The position numbers and the translations under genes were made by a program. This document shows, piece after piece, positions 57,568 to 64,000 of a DNA stretch of 64,000 nucleotides; position 1 is the stretch's first letter; every line of letters begins with the position of its first letter. This DNA is from Paenilisteria newyorkensis (GTDB taxonomy: Bacteria; Bacillota; Bacilli; Lactobacillales; Listeriaceae). Below the pieces are notes generated by a model, which did not search any database, had not been told where the DNA came from, and was given only the letters and a program-made list of their open reading frames with translations. The stretch spans positions 62,001-126,000 of the forward strand of contig NZ_JNFB01000035.1 of NCBI RefSeq assembly GCF_000766145.1, read 5' to 3'.

Positions 57568-58368
57568 CTACTCTATATTTCCATTTTGAATCGATGTCAC
57601 CATTTGTTTGTATAAAGCATCCGCCATTTTCTGATAGCCGGCATGATTTGGATGAAACAAATCGTCTGAAAGATTCGGATTTGCCTTTCCTTCTTTCGTT
57701 GCAGAACGCTCTTCCAACTGCTTATTCACCGAAATAAAATGCGTATCATTCACCTTTGCCAATGTCTCTTTTGTTGAGGCATTCCACTCGCTAATAATAT
57801 CGTCAAGCACCTTCATCTCGCTAAAATAAGTCGTATACGGATTATAAATACCAAACAAGTATATCGGCGCATCCGGATTCAAATCGCGAATGTCATCCAA
57901 AAGTTTCGTCAAATTGGCGTCAAATTTCTCATTCGCCTTCGTAAAATCGGATTTCTTCGCATCCAATAATTTAGAACGAATGACTTTCACCACATCGTTC
58001 CCACCAATCGTGATTGAAATCGCATTGGCAGCTTTCACATCATCTTGAAAATCAGGTTGTGTATCCAAACGTTTCAGCAACTGGTCCACCCGATTACCGC
58101 CGACACCATAGTTCTCCGTCGTCACACTTCTCACATCTTCACGCTTGGCTAATTTGGTCTTAATAATCCCGACGTAACCGCCATCGTTTTCCTCATCGCC
58201 AGAACCTTCTGTTAACGAATCTCCCATCGCGACAAGATGGACCGAAACACGCGCTTCTTCACGCTTTCTCTCCTGCTCTTTTTGGATAAAATAAAAGGTA
58301 AGAATGGCCGCGAGGATGATGATAGCGATCCCCGCGAGCCAATATTTTTTCTTATTCAACGTCTTCAC
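57568..58368 (-). CDS. SGNH/GDSL-family lipase or esterase (YpmR-like)
   Basis: A 266-aa exported hydrolase. An N-terminal membrane helix (9-29) precedes block I GDSLTEGSGDE with the catalytic Ser, block III GGND, and block V DLFHPNHAGY with Asp/His. Substrate unknown; an acyl ester of cell-envelope lipid is plausible. The operon order degV-this gene-ypmS-msrA is conserved in Listeria. Confidence 0.9.
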   Translation of the reverse strand: MKTLNKKKYWLAGIAIIILAAILTFYFIQKEQERKREEARVSVHLVAMGDSLTEGSGDEENDGGYVGIIKTKLAKREDVRSVTTENYGVGGNRVDQLLKRLDTQPDFQDDVKAANAISITIGGNDVVKVIRSKLLDAKKSDFTKANEKFDANLTKLLDDIRDLNPDAPIYLFGIYNPYTTYFSEMKVLDDIISEWNASTKETLAKVNDTHFISVNKQLEERSATKEGKANPNLSDDLFHPNHAGYQKMADALYKQMVTSIQNGNIE

Positions 58369-58373
58369 CTAAC

Positions 58374-59210
58374 CTACTCTGTATAGTAAATCATCGCAAA
58401 CGCGCCGTTTCCAGCATGTGTTGAGATAACCGAATCGGCATTTAACAACAATACTTCCGGCAAGTGGAAAATTTCTTTCGCATGTGCTCTGATTTCTTCG
58501 GCCATCTGCAACCCATTCGCGTGTACCACGTTGAATTCCTTGACCTTCTTCGTTTCTGCTTTTAACACGTCCACTAAATAATCCATCGTTTTTTTCTTAC
58601 TGCGAATCTTAGCTTCTTCAACAAGTGCGCCGTCTTGTAATTTGGCAATCAACTTGATGTTCAAGAGACTTCCAATAATACCCTGCATTCTGCCGACACG
58701 CCCACCTTTAATGAGGTTTTCGAGGGTCACAACGCAAATATAAAGCTTTGTTTTCGCGCGAATCGATGATATTTTTGTTAAAATGTCTTCTACCGTATTT
58801 GTTCCAGTTTGCGCCATTTTCGCCGCTTCAATAACCTGAAACGCCAAAGCACGGGCGATGTAATCCGAATCGATGACTGTTACTTTGCCATCCACCATAT
58901 CTGCGGCTTGTTGCGCCGTTAACACCGTACCACTTAGTTTCTCCGTTAAATGAATGGCTAATACTTCACTACCATCCGCTGTTAATTCCTCAAATAAGGC
59001 TACAATATTTCCAATTGCTGGTTGCGATGATTTAGGAAGTTGTTTCGAAGCTGCCATTTTTGCCATAAATTCAGCTGGCTCAATGTCCGTCGCATTGTAT
59101 GTTTCTCCATCAATTTCGACGGTTAACGGTAGAATATGAATGTTATATTTCGCCACTTCTTCTGGCGTTAATCCTGCTGTTGAATCAGTCACAATTTTTA
59201 TTTTTGTCAT
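58374..59210 (-). CDS. DegV family fatty-acid-binding protein
   Basis: A 278-aa protein with the DegV start KIKIVTDSTAGLTPEE, the fatty-acid-binding SSQPAIGN region and the GGRVGRMQG motif. Such FakB-like proteins present fatty acids to the kinase FakA; several paralogues are normal in Firmicutes. Start at 59210 with GTGGAAAT upstream; a longer start is less likely. First gene of the degV-to-vanY transcript. Confidence 0.92.
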   Translation of the reverse strand: MTKIKIVTDSTAGLTPEEVAKYNIHILPLTVEIDGETYNATDIEPAEFMAKMAASKQLPKSSQPAIGNIVALFEELTADGSEVLAIHLTEKLSGTVLTAQQAADMVDGKVTVIDSDYIARALAFQVIEAAKMAQTGTNTVEDILTKISSIRAKTKLYICVVTLENLIKGGRVGRMQGIIGSLLNIKLIAKLQDGALVEEAKIRSKKKTMDYLVDVLKAETKKVKEFNVVHANGLQMAEEIRAHAKEIFHLPEVLLLNADSVISTHAGNGAFAMIYYTE

Positions 59211-59444
59211 TATTTCCACATCCAATTCTAGATTTCTTCTTTCTATTATAGCAAGAAAATCACAATAGTACTATTCTAATAGCTAAATATCAGGCGGAAG
59301 TTGTACCTAAGAACGATGGTTTTGGTATTCTTTACACTATCTTAAACTTTCAAGGCTTTTTTTCACTTTCTATTTTCTCGAAAAAGGCGTATGATAAGAA
59401 CAAGAATAGAAAATTTAATTTTTCAGAAAAGTTTGGTGATAAAC

Positions 59445-60074
59445 ATGCACGAAGCGTACAATTGGAAAGAAGAAGTCGCAAATGCGGTCACACATGGCGT
59501 TGGTTTTTTACTTAGTATTCCGGCTCTAGTGATGCTCATTGTTTTCGCAGTACAGCGGGATAACCCGATTTATTTAGTCAGTTTTTTAATTTACGGTATT
59601 TCATTGATGTTATTGTATTTCTGCTCGACGATGCTACACAGTTTCAAGCCAGGGAAAGCGAAACAATTATTTAATATTTTGGATCATGTCGCCATCTACG
59701 TTTTGATTGCCGGATCTTACACACCACTTGTTTTGATCACACTACAAGGATCGCTCGGCTGGACATTATTCGGCGTCATTTGGGGACTTGCCGCAGCAGG
59801 AATCGTGTATAAATGCTTTTTGCTCGGAAAATGGAAACTCGTTTCGACGCTTTTCTATCTATTGATGGGCTGGCTCGTCATGATTGCCATTAAGCCGCTC
59901 TATTTAACACTGGAACCAGTCGGATTTTGGTTGCTCGTCACCGGCGGAATCATGTTTACCGTCGGCGCGGTTTTTTACAGCATTCCAAAAGTTCCGTACA
60001 TGCACGCGATTTGGCATTTGTTCGTCATCGCTGGCACTGGATTTATGTATTTCTGTATTTTGTTTTACGTATAA
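59445..60074 (+). CDS. Hemolysin III family (PAQR-type) membrane protein
   Basis: A 209-aa seven-helix protein of the hemolysin III/YqfA family. Conserved residues: ANAVTHGVGFLLSIP, CSTMLHSF and MHAIWHLFVIAG, whose histidines probably bind zinc as in PAQR proteins. The name is historical; a hemolysin role is not established. Start at 59445 with GGTGAT upstream. Position matches lmo1864. Confidence 0.92.
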   Translation: MHEAYNWKEEVANAVTHGVGFLLSIPALVMLIVFAVQRDNPIYLVSFLIYGISLMLLYFCSTMLHSFKPGKAKQLFNILDHVAIYVLIAGSYTPLVLITLQGSLGWTLFGVIWGLAAAGIVYKCFLLGKWKLVSTLFYLLMGWLVMIAIKPLYLTLEPVGFWLLVTGGIMFTVGAVFYSIPKVPYMHAIWHLFVIAGTGFMYFCILFYV

Positions 60075-60083
60075 TTTTGAAAG

Positions 60084-60113
60084 AGGCATCCGCGTAAGTG
60101 GATGCCTTTGTTT
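60084..60113. terminator. Terminator after the hemolysin III gene
   Basis: AGGCATCC/GGATGCCT stem followed by TTGTTT, between convergent genes. Confidence 0.85.
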
Positions 60114-60116
60114 GCT

Positions 60117-61205
60117 TTATTTGGATGTCATCATTCCAAAAATGAGGAAAAATAGACATAAAACCAATAATACGAGCGCAGGAGAAAGCACCACGAACCA
60201 AACGAGAACAAATAAGGCTACGATTAAACTGATAAACAACGCCAAATGTATCCACGCAAGCCGTTCTTCTGGAACCCGATATAGATGAAATGTTCCTGAA
60301 AAAGCAAGAACGTACACCAAAACCGAGCTAAACAGGAAGAAAACAACGAAATGGTACGATATATCTGGCAAAACAAGCATTTTGATACCTGCCGCCGTCG
60401 TCGAGAGCGATAAAAACAGGAATAAGTGTCCATAAATAATCAGTTGCCCTGCTGTTTGCTGTTCCTTATCTAATTTTTTCTCCAGATTATCGAAATACTG
60501 CCACCAAATCAGTAATACCAAAACAATCGCGCAGGCTGCATAAAAGATCAGGCCCGCGTCCATCACTTCCGTCGACAACACAGAAATAATCGCAACAATC
60601 GATTCTCCCAACAGAATAATCGTGAATAAACCAAAGCGTTCCAATAAATGCTCCGTGTGAATCGGGACTTGTCGCAATCGCTTTCGCCCTATCAGCGGTA
60701 CCAGAATATCCAGCACAATTCCTGCGTAAAGCATGATATAACGCCATTCTCCATCTAAAAATAGCGAGATGGAAGATATGAAAATCCCCATCCAGAAATA
60801 TTTCCCTAGAAAAAGCGCCACATTCCGACGAGCCGCTTTTTCTTTTTTTGCGGCAAAAAGATATTGTATCGCCGTAATCATCCTCAATCCGATATAACCA
60901 ATGAAAAAAGTGATATACGTCTCATCAAAATGAATATTGAAGCTTGAAATCATTAATAATACAAACATGATTTCGAGTCCAATAAGCAATCGTTGTGGTA
61001 ACAAATCATTGCCATAGCGATTGATAAATAACGTCTGTCCCGTCCAAGCCCACCATAACGGCACAAACATCAGCACAAACTTCCAAAAAACACTCGCATC
61101 GACCACGCCATCTTCTATATAAAGCAGAACATGCGTGACAGACGCGATTGCCCCGACAAATAATAAATCAAAAAATAGCTCCAGCCACGTTACTTTCTTC
61201 GGCAC
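60117..61205 (-). CDS. ltrA: Low temperature requirement A (LtrA) family membrane protein
   Basis: A 362-aa protein with about ten hydrophobic segments. The LtrA signature is WLELFFDLLFVGAI near the N-terminus and ERFGLFTIILLGESIVAI in the middle. LtrA was first described in L. monocytogenes as needed for growth at low temperature; the biochemical role is unknown. The start is GTG at 61205, 9 bases after GGGAGGG. It has paralogues, so the ltrA name is a family call. Confidence 0.85.
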   Translation of the reverse strand: MPKKVTWLELFFDLLFVGAIASVTHVLLYIEDGVVDASVFWKFVLMFVPLWWAWTGQTLFINRYGNDLLPQRLLIGLEIMFVLLMISSFNIHFDETYITFFIGYIGLRMITAIQYLFAAKKEKAARRNVALFLGKYFWMGIFISSISLFLDGEWRYIMLYAGIVLDILVPLIGRKRLRQVPIHTEHLLERFGLFTIILLGESIVAIISVLSTEVMDAGLIFYAACAIVLVLLIWWQYFDNLEKKLDKEQQTAGQLIIYGHLFLFLSLSTTAAGIKMLVLPDISYHFVVFFLFSSVLVYVLAFSGTFHLYRVPEERLAWIHLALFISLIVALFVLVWFVVLSPALVLLVLCLFFLIFGMMTSK

Positions 61206-61362
61206 AAAAAATCGCCCTCCCTTTTCTTTCGCTAATTATAACGAAGCTCTGCGTCGGAAGCAAAAATAGGAACTCTTATTTTTAATTAGTATGACACATT
61301 AAACATTTGCATTCTATTATGTCATACTATATAATAAACAGCATATCCTATATCGAAATGAG

Positions 61363-61980
61363 GTGAGCCAAATAAAGCTCTCAGCACGACAACTAGCCAT
61401 CATCGAATTTGTAAAAGTAAACGAACCCGCAACAGGCGACCAAATAGCACGTTCGCTGGAGTTAACGCGTGCCACGATACGCGCTGATTTGTCGATTTTG
61501 ACGATGACTGGTATTTTAGATGCCCGTCCGAAAGTTGGTTATTTTTATTCGGGGCTCGATTTAAATCCTACTATCTATGAAGATATTCGCCATCTGAAGG
61601 TAGCCGAAATTATGACGACACCAGTTTTCGTAACGAAAGAAACCTCGATTCACGATGCGATTGTCACGCTTTTTTTAGAGGATACTGGTAGTTTATACGT
61701 GATCGAGGCGACCGAACTGATCGGCATTGTTTCTCGCAAAGACTTGCTAAAAGGTGCACTTGCAGATACCGACAAAAAGGCGACACCAATTGCGACGATT
61801 ATGACGCGGATGCCCAATATTTTAACTGTCACAAAAACAGACTCTGCCCTCTACGCAGCGCAACAACTCGTGATTCATCAGATTGACTCCTTGCCTGTTA
61901 TGGATGGCAAAAAAGCCATTGGAAAAGTTTCTAAAACACGATTGACGCAACTTTTCGTGGATACGTTCAAAAATGAATAA
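61363..61980 (+). CDS. ccpN: CcpN-like regulator with helix-turn-helix and CBS pair
   Basis: A 205-aa protein: N-terminal winged helix (LSARQLAIIEFVKVNEPATGDQIARSLELTRATIRADLSIL) and two CBS domains (about 75-130 and 140-200; IMTTPVFVTKETSIHDAI, IMTRMPNILTVTKTDSALYAAQ). B. subtilis CcpN represses gluconeogenic genes; here it precedes ppsR-ppdK, as in other Firmicutes. The only family-consistent start is GTG at 61363, but AGGTGAG overlaps it instead of preceding it, so initiation here is odd. Confidence 0.88.
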   Translation: MSQIKLSARQLAIIEFVKVNEPATGDQIARSLELTRATIRADLSILTMTGILDARPKVGYFYSGLDLNPTIYEDIRHLKVAEIMTTPVFVTKETSIHDAIVTLFLEDTGSLYVIEATELIGIVSRKDLLKGALADTDKKATPIATIMTRMPNILTVTKTDSALYAAQQLVIHQIDSLPVMDGKKAIGKVSKTRLTQLFVDTFKNE

Positions 61981-61993
61981 ATCGGAGGTAAAA

Positions 61994-62797
61994 ATGAAGT
62001 CTACTGTCATCATTTATGTTATTTCAGATGCCATCGGAGAAACCGCACAACACCTTATTCGCGCTTCAACTGCTCAATTTACATTGGAAGGTGGCGCTGA
62101 TATCCGCCGCCACGCCTTTGTTCGAGACGAAGAAGCGTTGCTGGAAATTTTAGAAGAGGCCCGAAAAGCAGATGCGATTATCGTCCAAACGTTAGTGCAA
62201 AAGCAGTTAGGCAGCATTTCCAGCGATTATTGTGCACAACACGACATGCCCTGCATCGATCTTGTGTCCAATCTCACCAAAGCTATCGAGCAAAAAACCG
62301 GACAGCAATCCAAGGAAGATCCCGGCAATATGCGCAGGCTTGATCAACATTATTTCGACCGAATCGCCGCTATCGAATTTGCCGTTAAATACGACGATTG
62401 CAAGGATCCACGAGGTTTACTGGAAGCAGATATCGTACTCATCGGCATTTCCCGCACAAGTAAAACACCGCTCAGCAGCTATCTCGCCAACCAAAATTAC
62501 AAAGTCGCCAATGTCCCGCTCGTTCCAGAGGTGCCGATTCCAACAGAACTCACCCAAATCCCAAGAAATCGCATTATCGGCCTGACAAACAGTCCAGAAA
62601 AACTCTCCGCCATTCGCAAAGTACGCCTAAAATCGATTGGTTTAGACGAAACGAGCAGTTACTCTAGTGAAAATCGGATTTTAGAGGAACTCGACTACGG
62701 ATATCGCATTTTTAAACAACTCGGGTGCCGTATCATTCAAGTAGAGGACAAAGCTATCGAAGAAACTGCAGCCCTAATCATTGAAAAAGTGAAATAA
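61994..62797 (+). CDS. ppsR: PPDK regulatory protein (bifunctional kinase/pyrophosphorylase)
   Basis: A 267-aa DUF299 protein that inactivates pyruvate phosphate dikinase by ADP-dependent phosphorylation and reactivates it by phosphorolysis. The P-loop GISRTSKTPLS, VYVISDAIGETAQ start and NVPLVPEV motif are clear. Start at 61994 after GGAGG; it lies 13 bases after ccpN and 25 before ppdK. Confidence 0.93.
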   Translation: MKSTVIIYVISDAIGETAQHLIRASTAQFTLEGGADIRRHAFVRDEEALLEILEEARKADAIIVQTLVQKQLGSISSDYCAQHDMPCIDLVSNLTKAIEQKTGQQSKEDPGNMRRLDQHYFDRIAAIEFAVKYDDCKDPRGLLEADIVLIGISRTSKTPLSSYLANQNYKVANVPLVPEVPIPTELTQIPRNRIIGLTNSPEKLSAIRKVRLKSIGLDETSSYSSENRILEELDYGYRIFKQLGCRIIQVEDKAIEETAALIIEKVK

Positions 62798-62822
62798 AAA
62801 TCTAATGTTAGAGGTGACTATT

Positions 62823-64000
62823 TTGAGAAAATTTGTGTATCATTTTAATGAAGGTTCGAAGGAAATGAAGTACTTATTAGGTGGAAAAGGTGCCAACTTG
62901 GCCGAAATGACGAATATTGGACTGCCCGTCCCGCCTGGCTTTACGATTACAACGGAGGCTTGTAAAGACTATAATGAGCACCATCAATACTTATCGGACG
63001 ATATTTATGCTGAAATGATGACACATCTACACATTTTGGAGGAAGAGACTGGGAAGAAATTTGGCGATGCTACGAATCCGCTTCTCATCTCCGTACGTTC
63101 AGGCGCCCCTTTTTCGATGCCAGGAATGATGGATACAATTCTTAATCTGGGACTGAACGATCAATCGATTCTTGGGCTTGTAAAGGCCACCAATGACGCG
63201 CGTTCGAGCTATGATTGCTACCGCCGCTTTATCCAGATGTTCGGCGATGTCGTTTTTCAAATTCCTAGTTACCGTTTCGAGCAAGCGCTTACTGATCTAA
63301 AAGCACAGAAAAATTATACGCTCGATACAGAGCTTTCTGCCGAGGATTTGCGGGACTTGATTGCTACGTATAAAGCGCTTTATGTCAGTGCTTCTGGTCG
63401 TGATTTCCCGCAGGATCCTTTCGACCAACTGCGCTTGTCGATTACCGCTGTTTTTGATTCTTGGGAAAATCCGAGAGCAGCCATTTATCGTCGCCTCCAT
63501 CACATTGATAATCAACTTGGAACCGCTGTCAATATTCAATCGATGGTGTTTGGAAATACTGGCGACACGAGCGGAACAGGAATTGCTTTTACACGAAATC
63601 CTTCGACAGGCGAAAATATCTTTTTCGGTGAATATTTGTTGAACGCGCAAGGAGAAGATGTCGTTGCCGGGATTAGGACGCCAGAGCCGATTTCACATTT
63701 GGAAGATACGATGCCTGAGGTTTACAAACAATTGCTCGACGTTGCTGCCTTGCTTGAACTGCATTATTTGGACATGCAAGATATTGAATTCACCATTGAA
63801 AAAGGCGAACTGTTTGTGCTGCAGACGCGAAATGGGAAGCGGACGGCGCAAGCGGCAATCAACATTGCGGTGGACCTTGTGCATGAAGGGAAATTGACAA
63901 AAGAGGAAGCGATTATGCGGATCGATACGGCTCAAATTGATCAGCTACTCCATCCTTCTTTTGATGAAGCGAGTTTGCGTGCCGCGACGTCACTTGCAAC
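62823..64000 (+). CDS. ppdK: Pyruvate phosphate dikinase, 3' end outside window
   Basis: PPDK interconverts pyruvate and phosphoenolpyruvate using ATP and phosphate. Only the first 392 codons, the nucleotide-binding part, are in the window: FNEGSKEMKYLLGGKGANLAEMT, LPVPPGFTITTEAC, VRSGAPFSMPGMMDT and GTGIAFTRNPSTGE. The start is TTG at 62823, 8 bases after AGAGGTGA. It is the third gene of the ccpN-ppsR-ppdK unit. Confidence 0.95.
   Translation, partial: MRKFVYHFNEGSKEMKYLLGGKGANLAEMTNIGLPVPPGFTITTEACKDYNEHHQYLSDDIYAEMMTHLHILEEETGKKFGDATNPLLISVRSGAPFSMPGMMDTILNLGLNDQSILGLVKATNDARSSYDCYRRFIQMFGDVVFQIPSYRFEQALTDLKAQKNYTLDTELSAEDLRDLIATYKALYVSASGRDFPQDPFDQLRLSITAVFDSWENPRAAIYRRLHHIDNQLGTAVNIQSMVFGNTGDTSGTGIAFTRNPSTGENIFFGEYLLNAQGEDVVAGIRTPEPISHLEDTMPEVYKQLLDVAALLELHYLDMQDIEFTIEKGELFVLQTRNGKRTAQAAINIAVDLVHEGKLTKEEAIMRIDTAQIDQLLHPSFDEASLRAATSLA

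Overview
The window looks like a chromosomal segment of a Listeria-type bacterium (Firmicutes, Listeriaceae). Gene order is the best evidence. As I recall the L. monocytogenes map, priA-coaBC, rpoZ-gmk-yicC-fbpA, the pyr operon, rluD-lspA, a purine permease, a MATE pump, mntABC-marR-ctpA, copZ/copA/csoR, vanY-deoD-yozE-msrBA-ypmS-ypmR-degV-hlyIII and ccpN-ppsR-ppdK follow one another there. The same backbone runs through this window. Base composition seems richer in G+C than L. monocytogenes, so one of the sensu lato species is more likely; this is inference, no species can be fixed by reading.

Layout. 1-2.9 kb: priA (cut by the window edge) and coaBC. 2.9-9.95 kb: an accessory island with a nitroreductase/monooxygenase pair opposite an ArsR-type regulator, two secreted WxL-domain proteins (one about 1,020 aa with a beta-helix-like region) and a divergent PrfA-like Crp/Fnr regulator. 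The outermost island genes are each followed by a 121-bp palindromic repeat of one family. 9.95-14 kb: rpoZ, gmk, yicC, a small exported protein and fbpA/rqcH. 14-14.7 kb: a lipoprotein gene broken by one in-frame stop and a TfoX C-terminal-domain protein. 14.7-24.3 kb: a complete oligosaccharide operon (ABC importer, GH13, DUF1861, GH130, phosphohexomutase) with its LacI repressor. 24.3-25.6 kb: a secreted lipase. 25.9-37.7 kb: the pyrimidine operon pyrR-pyrP-pyrB-pyrC-carA-carB-pyrK-pyrD-pyrF-pyrE, with PyrR attenuators before pyrR and pyrP. 37.7-38.1 kb: a candidate type I toxin/antisense RNA module. 38.1-47.3 kb: rluD, lspA, purine permease, MATE pump, manganese ABC transporter, marR and ctpA. 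47.4-52.9 kb: the copper genes copZ, copA and csoR, split by nadR-pnuC and a DUF1877 gene. 53-60 kb: vanY-like peptidase, deoD, yozE, oxidoreductase, msrB, msrA, ypmS, SGNH hydrolase, degV and hlyIII. 60-64 kb: ltrA, then ccpN-ppsR-ppdK (ppdK cut by the window edge).

Regulation is unusually readable. Visible sites include PyrR binding loops with terminators, an MntR-like box at mntCBA, a NadR-type palindrome (TGTTTA-N6-TAAACA) at nadR, matching CsoR-like operators at csoR and copZ, and a LacI-type palindrome plus cre at the sugar operon. The most interesting items are the toxin/antisense module, the WxL/PrfA-like island with its paired palindromic repeats, the NAD-salvage insertion into the copper locus, and a structured, gene-free 270-bp stretch downstream of marR. 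I see no tRNA, rRNA, insertion sequence, phage gene or CRISPR array.
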